A DNA stretch of 8,765 bases. Origin: Helicobacteraceae bacterium (GTDB taxonomy: Bacteria; Campylobacterota; Campylobacteria; Campylobacterales; SZUA-545). The position numbers and the translations under genes are program-made. Location of the stretch: positions 1 to 8,765 of the forward strand of contig JAISMA010000139.1 of the NCBI GenBank assembly GCA_031276985.1, in the 5' to 3' direction. Shown piece by piece: positions 1 through 6,928 of this stretch; position 1 is the stretch's first letter, and every line of letters begins with the position of its first letter. The notes under the pieces were generated by a model. It did not search any database. It saw nothing but the letters and a program-made list of their open reading frames with translations, and had not been told where the DNA came from.

Positions 1-109
1 CGCGTTATGATTTTGCGCGAATGTTTGATCGCCGCGATCAGACGGCGGCAAATCTTGATCGGCGGGTGAAAGCGGCGCGGCGGTTACCTTGTGCCAGCCG
101 ATCTCCTTT
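1..109 (-). pseudogene. Partial duplicate of glutamine amidotransferase gene
   Basis: Bases 1-109 match 676-784 with only four visible mismatches (19, 25, 48, 67). The matched stretch is the part of the amidotransferase gene coding for residues 110-145, including the conserved EIGWHKV. The frame stays open through the copy on the minus strand. Similarity stops at base 109/110, where one T of a T4 run is missing, and the sequence beyond is unrelated, so the N-terminal half with the catalytic cysteine is absent on this side. The left end is cut by the window, so the C-terminal half may continue outside. It is most likely a 5'-truncated tandem paralogue or the scar of a duplication. The duplication is certain; calling it a pseudogene is inference. 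Confidence 0.7.
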
Positions 110-318
110 GCGTATGAAATTGCTGGGCATTCTACTGGAATAAGCTTAAACGTGATCGTAAAATGAGCTTTTATGTGGCTCAATTTTTCAATGTTGCAAG
201 ATAAAATATCTGGTTAAAAAAACATCAGTTGTTATGCCAAAGCAACCGCAAGAGTAGTTTGGTTTCCAGCGCGTTCCTTTGGAAGCTATCGCTTCGTTAC
301 GCAAATGATAAATCGAGG
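110..318. other. Intergenic region without recognised gene
   Basis: No credible coding region is seen on either strand; only ORFs of about 9-13 codons start here on the plus strand. In the frame of the duplicate, the minus strand stays open from the window edge to a TAA near base 215, but without an ATG and without amidotransferase similarity. A weak inverted repeat, TTCCA (264-268) with TGGAA (280-284), lies just downstream of the amidotransferase stop. It has no T-run and is not a convincing terminator. Confidence 0.5.
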
Positions 319-1110
319 TTAAGCGAGTAGATAATCCAGCGCGGCGGTCATAACGCGCTTTAGCGCCGCGTAATTTTCGCTTGGCGCGTTTAGAATTTCG
401 TTTTCGTTTTGAATATACGGCGCGTCGATCAACTCGTCGCGGCAGTTTTCAACTAGCAGTTTCGCGCCGTTTGGCGTGGTCTCCAGATGAAACTGAAGCG
501 CGATTACATGCCGCCCGATCGTAAATGCCTGATTTTTGCACGCCGCGCTTGAAGCGACAAGTTTCGCGCCGCGTGGCAGGTCAAAGGTTTCGCCGTGCCA
601 ATGAAACGCAAGCGTCTCGCGCGGCAAAAACGCGGCGCGATCAGCGGAGGATAGCGGCGAATTGTCGGGCGCGGTCGCGTTATGATTTTGCGCAAATGTC
701 TGATCGCCGCGATCAGACGGCGACAAATCTTGATCGGCGGGCGAAAGCGGCGCGGCGGTTACCTTGTGCCAGCCGATCTCCTTTTGCGCGTTCGGATAGA
801 CTTTCGCGCCAAGCGACGCGGCGATCAGTTGCGCGCCTAAGCAAATTCCAAGCGTTTTCACGCCGCTATCAATCGCCTGTTTTATCAGCTCTTTTTCGGG
901 TTTGAGCCAATCGTATTTATCCTCGTCGTTCGCGCTCATAAAACCGCCCATAATCACAAGCAGATCGATTGCGTTAAGCGATTCGATCGGCGGCGGTTTC
1001 TCGCCCATATCAAAGCGCGTAACGTCAATCTCAAAGCCGCGATCGCGCAAAATCTCGACAATCGTTCCGCCGTCTTCAAACCAGATATGCTGCAAAATAC
1101 GCGCTTTCAT
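319..1110 (-). CDS. Class I glutamine amidotransferase (GMP synthase-like)
   Basis: This 263-residue protein is a stand-alone class I glutamine amidotransferase (GATase1 fold), which releases ammonia from glutamine or acts on a related gamma-glutamyl substrate in the cytoplasm. The nucleophile elbow GICLGAQ places the catalytic Cys at residue 90. QFHLE supplies His208 and Glu210, completing the triad. MGGFMSANDED (54-64) is the oxyanion-side loop, and FHWHGETFDLP (169-179) is typical of the GuaA-like free-standing subgroup. The start ATG has an AAAGGA ribosome site six bases upstream. The stretch between EIGW (111-114) and FHWH (169) is longer than usual for the family and carries repeated LSPADQ / LSPSDR / LSSADR units. 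The gene follows ubiD on the same strand after 98 bases and may be read with it. The physiological substrate cannot be told from sequence. Confidence 0.92.
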   Translation of the reverse strand: MKARILQHIWFEDGGTIVEILRDRGFEIDVTRFDMGEKPPPIESLNAIDLLVIMGGFMSANDEDKYDWLKPEKELIKQAIDSGVKTLGICLGAQLIAASLGAKVYPNAQKEIGWHKVTAAPLSPADQDLSPSDRGDQTFAQNHNATAPDNSPLSSADRAAFLPRETLAFHWHGETFDLPRGAKLVASSAACKNQAFTIGRHVIALQFHLETTPNGAKLLVENCRDELIDAPYIQNENEILNAPSENYAALKRVMTAALDYLLA

Positions 1111-1208
1111 GCTTTTCCTTTAACGCTTGATCGCAATGCTTTTAACGCCGCAATTTTGCGATCTTAACCCAAAACGCGGCGATTACGGCGCTTATTTTTA
1201 CGGCGCTT

Positions 1209-3020
1209 TTATAACAACTGCCACTTTTTTTCAAAGGCTTCGTCAAATTTCCAAAGTCCTCTTTTGCGTAAATTTTCAATTACGTCGCGATCGCAGTCGA
1301 CATCTTTGGGCCATTCGCGGCAAAAACCGTCGCGATCGTCTTTTGTCGTAGCGTCAAGCAAAACGATCTCGCCGATAATTAGATCGCGCGCCGCGTCGAT
1401 ATTATTGCAAACGCGCCAAAGCGACATATAACCGTTATTAACGTCGTTATTTTTTTCATCTAAAATAACGACGATCGCTATATGGTTTTTTAGCTCTTCA
1501 AGCGCGGGCGCAATCGCTTTAACAGACCTGCTTTTGCGAATTTGAAGTAGCGCGATCGGATTTGCGCTATCCGTTGCATACTGTTTTAGCGCGATCGCTT
1601 CGGGCAACGTAGTTTTAATTCTTTCAAACAACTCTTGATCGCTTAATAAAGCAATTTTATTTTCAACGCAATCTCCCGTAAGATCCAATCCCAATTTTCC
1701 GCCCGCAAGCGGTTTTGGCGAACTGTGATCCAAAGCGTCTAAAACGCCAAACGAAACCAATGCGCGATCGGGCGAAAAACGATCCAAACAATGCCGAAGT
1801 AACGCCTCGTAATCGCTTAGATCGGGCGCGTTTTCGTCGACAAATATCGCGTGTTTAACAAAGCTCATCTGCCCAACGCCCCAAAAGGCGTGCATAGCCT
1901 GAAACGCATGCGCGTCGTAACATACGCGCAGTTTGGCGAGAATCAGGTTATGAAAAACGCCGTTTTCGGGCATGCTATAGTCGATAAGCTCGGGACAACT
2001 CGTCTTAAATAACGGCAGAAAAATTCGCTCGGTGGGATAGCCCATATATTTATCTTCGATCGGCGGTTTTCCAACGACAGTCGCGGTAAAAATCGGGTCG
2101 TTTTTGCTTGTAATAGCGCTTACGCGCATAAACGGATAGGCTTCGCGCGGCGTGTAATAACCCGTGTGATCGCCAAATGGTCCTTCGATCTTTCTTTGTC
2201 CCGGATTATCGATAAAGCCCTCGATTATAAAATCCGCGTCGCCAGGCGCATATAGATCGTTTGTAACGCACTTGACGAGATTGGCGCTTTTTTTGCGAAT
2301 AAATCCGTAAAGCATAAGCTCAAAAATACCTCGCGGAAGCGGCGCGGTCGCGCACCAAGTATAAAGCGGATCGCCGCCGATCGCAATAGATACGGGCATT
2401 GGAACGCCCGCCTTTTCATATTCGCGAAAAAATCCGTTGGAATCTTTGTGAATCTGCCAATGAAGTCCAAGCGTTTGATCGTCAAAAACCTGAAGGCGAT
2501 ACATTCCAAGATTGCGCGCTTTGCCATCAAGCGATCGCGTATATGCCTGCCCCATTGTGATAAACGCGCCGCCGTCTTCTTTCCACGTCGTTAATATCGG
2601 CAGATCGCTTAGTTTCGCCTCGCCGCCAAGCAAAATTCGCGCCTGACATTCGCCGCGTTTATCGGATCGTTTGGGGAAACATTTACGCAACTTAAACAGC
2701 TCAAACGCTTTGGCGATTTTGCCGCGCAGCGTCATAGGGTGATCGGGCGCGACCAGCTTTTGAACCTGCGACGCGATATGCTCCACATTGCAGCCAAAAA
2801 TCATCTCCACGCGCCTATGCGATCCGTAGAGATTCATCAAAACGGGCGTTTGAAACGCCTTCTCGCCCCTTTTTGGCTTTGTGAATAAAAGCGCCTGTCC
2901 GCCGCCCTCTTTTTTGACTTCGGCGTAGGCGATATGCGCCATTTCGAGATATATATCAACCTCGTCGTCGATAACGCGCAGTTCGCCGTCGTTCGCAAGA
3001 CGTTTTATGAATTCGCGCAT
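1209..3020 (-). CDS. ubiD: UbiD-family menaquinone biosynthesis decarboxylase
   Basis: This 603-residue protein is a prenylated-FMN-dependent decarboxylase of the UbiD family. The length and the motifs fit the Campylobacterota type annotated as menaquinone biosynthesis decarboxylase, which acts on a naphthoate intermediate of the futalosine route; the substrate is inferred from family knowledge. Visible family blocks are GMYRLQVFDDQTLGLHWQ (172-189), IAIGGDP (213-219), EGPFGDHTGYY (279-289), GKPPIEDKYMGYPTER in the middle, and a C-terminal segment with LDLTGD. The cofactor-making partner UbiX is not in this window. The start ATG lies inside the end of ribF (16-base overlap) and is preceded by GGGAGAACGA, a good ribosome site, so translation is probably coupled to ribF. 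No truncation or frameshift is seen. Confidence 0.93.
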   Translation of the reverse strand: MREFIKRLANDGELRVIDDEVDIYLEMAHIAYAEVKKEGGGQALLFTKPKRGEKAFQTPVLMNLYGSHRRVEMIFGCNVEHIASQVQKLVAPDHPMTLRGKIAKAFELFKLRKCFPKRSDKRGECQARILLGGEAKLSDLPILTTWKEDGGAFITMGQAYTRSLDGKARNLGMYRLQVFDDQTLGLHWQIHKDSNGFFREYEKAGVPMPVSIAIGGDPLYTWCATAPLPRGIFELMLYGFIRKKSANLVKCVTNDLYAPGDADFIIEGFIDNPGQRKIEGPFGDHTGYYTPREAYPFMRVSAITSKNDPIFTATVVGKPPIEDKYMGYPTERIFLPLFKTSCPELIDYSMPENGVFHNLILAKLRVCYDAHAFQAMHAFWGVGQMSFVKHAIFVDENAPDLSDYEALLRHCLDRFSPDRALVSFGVLDALDHSSPKPLAGGKLGLDLTGDCVENKIALLSDQELFERIKTTLPEAIALKQYATDSANPIALLQIRKSRSVKAIAPALEELKNHIAIVVILDEKNNDVNNGYMSLWRVCNNIDAARDLIIGEIVLLDATTKDDRDGFCREWPKDVDCDRDVIENLRKRGLWKFDEAFEKKWQLL

Positions 3021-3865
3021 TCGTTCTCCCTGCAGGCAAAAATGGTTTTCGCGGCGGATATGTCTTTGGCGATCTGCTCTTTGAGCGCGTCGAGATCGTC
3101 AAAACGGCGATTGCCGCGAAGCCTGTCGATAAACCAGATCGCGGCGCGATCCACATTCGGAATTTCCGCGCCCTCTTCTATGATGTGCGTCTCGATTGAA
3201 AACGCTCCGTCCGCGCTAAGTCGTCTGCCCACGAAACTGACCGATTGCAAGTTTTTATGCCGAATTTCCGTGCATGTCGCATAAACGCCGTCTTGCGGCG
3301 CGAGAAACCGCTCCACCGATAGGTTAATGGTCGGATAGAGTCGTTTTGCTCCAAGCCCTTGCCCGCGCACAACTTCGCCTTCAATCAAGTGCGGTCGCGT
3401 CAAAAGCCGCGTCGCTCCTGAAACGTTGCCGTCGAGTAGCAGCGATCTGATCCGCGCCGCATGCACCGCCGTTCCGCCAAGCGAAACTTCCGATACGACG
3501 ATTGTCTCTTTGTCAAAGATACGTTTAAGCTCTTCGCCGCCCGCGGCGCGGTTTTTGCCAAAGCGAAAATCGTAGCCGACGACGAGGCGTTTTAGATTGA
3601 CAAACTCGGCTTTTAGCAACGCGATAAACTCTTCGGGCGAAAGCTCCATAATTTGCGCCAGCGGCAGAGTAATGACGGGAACGGAGCTGAAACGCTCCCT
3701 GACGCAACCGGGCGTTAAGCAGACGCGATCGTGCTCGATCGCAAGCAACGCGCCGTTTGCGCCAAGCCTCGCGATAAGCTCGCGGTGTCCTAAATGAAGT
3801 CCGTCAAAGCCGCCAAGCGCAAGCGCTTCAATCGACGACTTGTCAATAATGGAACAGATATTCAA
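3005..3865 (-). CDS. ribF: Bifunctional riboflavin kinase / FAD synthetase
   Basis: RibF makes FMN from riboflavin (kinase) and then FAD from FMN (adenylyltransferase). From the proposed start the protein has 286 residues. The nucleotidyltransferase domain shows GGFDGLHLGH (HxGH at 24-27) and VGYDFRFGKNR (96-106). HAARIRSLL near 135-143 is the conserved Arg-containing block. The C-terminal kinase domain has GEVVRGQGLG followed by PTINL (178-182), the variant without the usual GR-LGFPT spacing that I associate with Campylobacter relatives. I chose the TTG at 3863-3865 because AAAAAGG lies six bases upstream and the N-terminus then matches the family length. In-frame ATGs at 3904 and 3913 lack a clear ribosome site, and the longest frame (from 4021) overlaps the divergent gene. 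The stop overlaps the ubiD start by 16 bases. Confidence 0.93.
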   Translation of the reverse strand: MNICSIIDKSSIEALALGGFDGLHLGHRELIARLGANGALLAIEHDRVCLTPGCVRERFSSVPVITLPLAQIMELSPEEFIALLKAEFVNLKRLVVGYDFRFGKNRAAGGEELKRIFDKETIVVSEVSLGGTAVHAARIRSLLLDGNVSGATRLLTRPHLIEGEVVRGQGLGAKRLYPTINLSVERFLAPQDGVYATCTEIRHKNLQSVSFVGRRLSADGAFSIETHIIEEGAEIPNVDRAAIWFIDRLRGNRRFDDLDALKEQIAKDISAAKTIFACRENECANS

Positions 3866-3871
3866 AATTTG

Positions 3872-3878
3872 CCTTTTT
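3872..3878 (-). promoter_or_regulatory. Ribosome site favouring the ribF TTG start
   Basis: Read on the minus strand this is AAAAAGG followed by the six bases CAAATT and then TTG. It is the only good Shine-Dalgarno sequence in the 5' part of the frame, and it sits where the RibF family normally begins. Confidence 0.55.
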
Positions 3879-3991
3879 GTCAAACGAAAACGGAATTTAA
3901 CCATATTTTTCATACGGGATTTAGTCCGCCGCGTCCACGCGATAAATAACGGGTAAAATAAATCCGCCAATCTCCAAAAGGGGACGAAAAG

Positions 3992-4537
3992 ATGAACGCA
4001 ATAGAAGAAAGAGTAATACAATTGGCATATATATTCAAGGATAAATTATACGAAAAACCTTTGAATTGCGAAGAGAATTATAATAAATATTTGGACGGAG
4101 TATCTAATATCTTATCCAGCATCGCGCAAGAATACATTAACAAATATAGTTTGTTTTCTTCAAGAGATTGGGTCGATGATATTCTAATCAGAACAATAAC
4201 GATCAAGAAAAATACCGTAAAAATACTTGGTATTTTGATAATAGGAAAATCTGGATCGACAATAAGCGAGTGGGTAACTCCTCTTTTATTTATGACGAAA
4301 TTAAACGACGATTGGTCTGACTTTATTTGGTTCAAATACTGTTTTTATTCGGACGATATAGGAGAATTAGATTATGCGATCTACAATAAGAAAAAATTAG
4401 AATTGGCGTATTATTTTGATAGAAAGTTTTATCATCCGAACGGGCGCTGGAAATATAAAATTCGTAAAGATAAGCAAAGACAAGAAATCTTTTCGTCTAT
4501 TCCCGATTTTTTCAACAAAGATTGGGGAAACCCGTGA
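3992..4537 (+). CDS. Hypothetical protein, AT-rich small gene
   Basis: I do not recognise the family of this 181-residue protein. It has no signal peptide or clear membrane span; one hydrophobic stretch, ILGILIIG (about 78-85), looks like a buried strand. It is rich in Lys, Ile and aromatic residues, with a Trp/Tyr/Asp-dense centre (DDWSDFIWFKYCFYSDD, about 110-126) and a basic C-terminal part. The start ATG follows AAAAGGGG and GAAAAG. The coding sequence is clearly more AT-rich than ribF and metY, which suggests acquisition. Its TGA overlaps the GTG start of the next gene, so the two are probably translated together. The nearby SUKH-type gene suggests an immunity-like or accessory role, but that is inference from context only. 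Confidence 0.8.
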   Translation: MNAIEERVIQLAYIFKDKLYEKPLNCEENYNKYLDGVSNILSSIAQEYINKYSLFSSRDWVDDILIRTITIKKNTVKILGILIIGKSGSTISEWVTPLLFMTKLNDDWSDFIWFKYCFYSDDIGELDYAIYNKKKLELAYYFDRKFYHPNGRWKYKIRKDKQRQEIFSSIPDFFNKDWGNP

Positions 4538-4875
4538 ACGCGACGATTTACGTAAATTTCTTTTTAGCGGCAAAATCGGAAAAAGGAAAAGAAAGAGTTT
4601 GCGCGAGAATTGCCAAAATTATCGAAAAAGAGATTGAATATTTGACCCTTAAAAAAACGGACATATCTAAATTTGAGATCGCGGTCGCTTTCTCGTCGTG
4701 GGAAGCGTGCGTATATAACGCGATCGAGTTTTGCCAAAAGATAGGATACGATTGGTCGCTATCTGGATATATCAAGTTTGATTTTGACGCATGGTCAAAT
4801 CATCCAAAAATTGTTGGGGTCGAAGCCATAGAAGTTGCCGTAAGAAATCCTTTTGCGACGCAAGAAGTTTCATAA
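4534..4875 (+). CDS. Hypothetical protein, coupled to the gene upstream
   Basis: This is a small unrecognised protein of 113 residues. I place the start at GTG 4534-4536, which overlaps the preceding TGA (4535-4537) in the four-base GTGA arrangement and has GGGGAAA seven to eight bases upstream. A TTG at 4522 would add four residues and is the alternative. The sequence looks like one compact alpha/beta domain: a beta strand NATIYVNFF, a charged helix (AKSEKGKERV...), a second half with SWEACVYNAIEFCQKIGYDW, and then DFDAWSNHPKIVGVEAIEVAV. It has no signal peptide and no catalytic motif that I can name. Tight coupling implies a function shared with the upstream gene, possibly a two-subunit product. 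Confidence 0.75.
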   Translation: MNATIYVNFFLAAKSEKGKERVCARIAKIIEKEIEYLTLKKTDISKFEIAVAFSSWEACVYNAIEFCQKIGYDWSLSGYIKFDFDAWSNHPKIVGVEAIEVAVRNPFATQEVS

Positions 4876-4908
4876 TGAATCCCGATGATCGCGCCTTATC
4901 CTGCGCCT

Positions 4909-4917
4909 TGATACAAT
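4909..4917 (+). promoter_or_regulatory. Candidate extended -10 promoter for the SUKH gene
   Basis: TGATACAAT is a TGn-extended -10 element 36 bases before the ATG at 4954, which has its own strong AAGGAG ribosome site (4941-4946). No good -35 is visible. The gene may therefore be read independently of the two genes before it. Confidence 0.4.
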
Positions 4918-4953
4918 ATGCGCTATCATAACGACTAACGAAGGAGAAACGCC

Positions 4954-5459
4954 ATGCTTAAATCCAAATACAAGCGCCCCAAAAATATCGATCGTCTTAT
5001 AGACGCGCTTAAAGAAAAAATCAAAAACAATGACGCCTATTTTGCCTTTCTAAGAAAGTACAACGTAGCGGATATGGACGGAAATTTTTGCCTCAAGGCG
5101 AACGATCTGGCATTGCCGATCGAAATTATATTCGGCTTTTCAAAAAAAACAAAGACGAAGATCTGTTTTGCGTTAATGATTTATACGAAAACAGAATTCC
5201 TGAAAACTATTTTGCGATCGCGGCGGTTAATTATGGCGATCTGCTTTGCCTTGCGCCCGATGGTAAAGTTTATCATTGGGATCACGAAACGCATGATTTG
5301 TATTTTGATATGGACGATAAAGACGCTTATCTACCGCAAAACATAAACTTGAATTTTGTGGCGGATTCGTTTGAATCTTTTCTCTCGTCCATAGCGAAAT
5401 ACGAGATTGAAGACCAAGGCGACGATTATGACGAATTCAACTTACTTGAAAAAACTTGA
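4954..5459 (+). pseudogene. SMI1/KNR4 (SUKH) family protein, frameshifted at A8
   Basis: Two frames together make one SUKH-domain protein. The 5' frame from ATG 4954 gives helix-rich LIDALKEKI, then AFLRKYN and DGNFC (the FL-KYNGG...DGN region of the family), then LPIEIIFGFSKK. The continuation lies in the -1 frame: NKDEDLFCVNDLYENRIPENYF, then GDLLCLAPDGKVYHWDHE, the most typical SUKH block (NLICL...GKVYYWDHE), and a C-terminal SFESFLSSI helix. The junction is a run of eight A (5142-5149). One extra A, or a -1 slip, would give about 168 residues. Without it the first frame ends at 5346 as a 130-residue protein with about 67 unrelated residues. SUKH proteins commonly protect against contact-dependent or polymorphic toxins. 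Whether the gene is dead, phase-variable or decoded by frameshifting cannot be told here. Confidence 0.8.
5142..5149 (+). other. A8 run with in-phase slippery heptamer
   Basis: In the frame of the ATG at 4954 the codons are TCA AAA AAA ACA, so bases 5142-5148 read A_AAA_AAA, the phase required for -1 ribosomal slippage (compare A_AAA_AAG in dnaX). The -1 frame is the one that restores the SUKH C-terminal half. No strong stem-loop is evident just downstream. Transcriptional slippage or replication slippage on A8 would also serve. Confidence 0.6.
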
Positions 5460-5517
5460 ATTGTCCGAAAAAGGCAAAGAGTTATTAACTCTTTTCAAAC
5501 AAATACAACCGTTTTAA
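5455..5517 (+). other. Possible detached C-terminal tail of the SUKH gene
   Basis: After the TGA at 5457-5459 the original (first) frame reads LELSEKGKELLTLFKQIQPF to a TAA at 5515-5517. Removing one A from the A6 run at 5449-5454 would join this to the -1 frame as ...NLLEK-LELSEKGKELL..., giving one protein of about 187 residues. The tail looks like a protein helix rather than random sequence. It could also be read alone as a 29-codon ORF from ATG 5428, but that start has no obvious ribosome site. Confidence 0.35.
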
Positions 5518-5608
5518 TCGCAACTCATTTTTTTGCGCGATCGCAAACGGCTTAAACCCCTCGCAACTGCCGCGAAGGATTTAAGCGCGTAAATTATGCG
5601 TTATTTTC

Positions 5609-6886
5609 TCAAGCGTTAAGCGCTTGTTCCAAATCGGCGATCAGATCTTCCGCCGCTTCTAAACCAATCGACAACCGCACGAGTCCCGGCGTGATTCCGC
5701 AATCGGCTTGCTCTTTTTCGGTGAGTTGCTGGTGCGTCGTGCTGGCGCTGTGCGTGATGATCGATTTGCTATCGCCGATATTAACGACGCGGCTGAAAAT
5801 TTTCGTCGTATTCAAAATGCGCTTCGCAAACTCAAGATCGCCCACGTCGAAACTAACCAATCCGCTCGCGCCGCCCGTTAGATATTTCTTGGCGTACGCG
5901 TAATTTTTGTCGCCTTCTAAAAGCGGATAGTTGACCGACTGAACCCTTTTGTGCGTTTTTAGCCATTTGGCAATCGCAAGCGCGCTTTCGCTGTGGCGTT
6001 TGATCCGCAAATGAAGCGTCTCCAACCCCTGCAAAAACAGCCACGCCGCAAACGGCTGCGCGATCGCGCCAATATCCCGCGCCAAACTCAAACGCGCCCG
6101 CAACGTGAAAAGCGGAAACGGTAACTGCGCGTAAATTAGCCCGTGATAGCTGTAATCAGGCTCGTTGAAATGCGCGTAGCGCGGATTGCCAATCAAAAGC
6201 TCGTTTAGCCCGTCGCGCTCGACGATGACGCCGCCAATGCCCAGCCCTTGTCCGCTCGTGTATTTGCTAAGGCTGTGGACGCTCACGTCGATTCCCCATT
6301 CAAACGGGCGAAACAGGTAGGGCGTGCCGACGGTGTTATCGACGATCGTCGCGATCTTATGTTTTTTGGCGATCGCCGCGATCGGCTCGACGTCGGCTAT
6401 ATCGATCGACGGATTGCTGATCGACTCAAAGACAATTGCCCGCGTTTTGTCGTCGATTAGCGGCTCGATCGTCTCTGGTTTTTGCGGATCGAATATGCGC
6501 GTCTCAATCCCAAAACGCTTGATCGTGTATTGCGTCAAACTAAGCGTGCCGCCGTAGATCTTGTTTGCAAGCAGGATATTTTCGCCCGAAGCGGCAAGAT
6601 TGGCGATCGCGTAGAAAACCGCCGCCGCGCCGCTTGCGGTAGCCAAAGCCGCCGCGCCGCCCTCCACTTCGGCGAAACGCCCTTCCAAAACGCCTACGGT
6701 CGGATTGTTTAGCCGCGTGTAGATATTGCCAAGCTCTTTCAGCGCAAAGCGGTTTGCCGCCGTTTCCGCGCTGCCAAATTCGTACGCGGTCGTCTGGTAG
6801 ATTGGCACTGCCATTGTGCCTTCGCCGCTTTTGGCGTCGTATGCCGCGTGAATGGCGGCGGTCTCTGGTTTCCAATTGGCGCTCAT
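5609..6886 (-). CDS. metY: O-acetylhomoserine aminocarboxypropyltransferase (sulfhydrylase)
   Basis: This 425-residue protein is a PLP-dependent enzyme of the Cys/Met metabolism family, full length for MetY. It joins sulfide (or methanethiol) to O-acetylhomoserine to form homocysteine (or methionine). Visible motifs are the N-terminal ETAAIHAAYD, YTRLNNPT (56-63), SGAAA (85-89, phosphate binding), VDNT with Asp183 facing the PLP nitrogen, and SLSKYTSGQG with the Schiff-base Lys208. The insert PRYAHFNEPDYSYHG (about 235-249) is typical of MetY and absent from shorter cystathionine enzymes. The C-terminal SIGLEAAEDLIADL is also standard. The start ATG is preceded by AAAGGA. The gene stands alone, convergent with the SUKH gene. 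MetZ or a cystathionine gamma-synthase-like activity are less likely alternatives because of the length and the insert. Confidence 0.95.
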   Translation of the reverse strand: MSANWKPETAAIHAAYDAKSGEGTMAVPIYQTTAYEFGSAETAANRFALKELGNIYTRLNNPTVGVLEGRFAEVEGGAAALATASGAAAVFYAIANLAASGENILLANKIYGGTLSLTQYTIKRFGIETRIFDPQKPETIEPLIDDKTRAIVFESISNPSIDIADVEPIAAIAKKHKIATIVDNTVGTPYLFRPFEWGIDVSVHSLSKYTSGQGLGIGGVIVERDGLNELLIGNPRYAHFNEPDYSYHGLIYAQLPFPLFTLRARLSLARDIGAIAQPFAAWLFLQGLETLHLRIKRHSESALAIAKWLKTHKRVQSVNYPLLEGDKNYAYAKKYLTGGASGLVSFDVGDLEFAKRILNTTKIFSRVVNIGDSKSIITHSASTTHQQLTEKEQADCGITPGLVRLSIGLEAAEDLIADLEQALNA

Positions 6887-6922
6887 ATTGTATCCTTTGT
6901 GGATAAAGTTACTAGGGAATGA

Positions 6923-6928
6923 ATTGTA
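6923..6928 (-). promoter_or_regulatory. Candidate -10 element of metY
   Basis: On the minus strand this reads TACAAT, 36 bases before the metY ATG. No clear -35 is seen, as is common in Campylobacterota. No riboswitch or known Met operator could be recognised in the leader. Confidence 0.3.

Noticed and set aside
525..905. Plus-strand ORF of 126 codons
   Set aside because: It is antisense to the amidotransferase and extremely Arg-rich, as expected from reading GC-rich code backwards.
1183..1208. Twofold direct repeat TTACGGCGCTT downstream of ubiD
   Set aside because: Two short copies in a low-complexity GC/AT stretch, with no hairpin or T-run; no function can be supported.
1127..1351. Plus-strand ORF of 74 codons
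   Set aside because: It mostly overlaps the ubiD 3' end on the opposite strand, has no good ribosome site and has no recognisable protein features.
2934..3284. Plus-strand ORF of 116 codons
   Set aside because: It is antisense to the ubiD/ribF junction, both of which are clear conserved genes; it is low in protein-like character.
3866..4021. N-terminal extension of ribF from ATG 4021
   Set aside because: It would overlap the divergent gene and adds a hydrophobic stretch not found in RibF; no ribosome site supports it.
5528..5546. Terminator between the convergent SUKH and metY genes
   Set aside because: The stem TTGCG/CGCAA has its T-run before the hairpin on the plus strand and A's after it on the minus strand, so it is the wrong layout for either direction.
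5610..5626. Hairpin CAAGCG/CGCTTG at the metY stop as a terminator
   Set aside because: It overlaps the last codons and is followed by AGAAAATAA rather than a T-run on the coding strand.
6898..6906. Perfect E. coli-type DnaA box (TTATCCACA on the minus strand)
   Set aside because: It is single, lies in the metY leader, and has no AT-rich unwinding region or dnaA nearby; Campylobacterota boxes also differ. Most likely chance.
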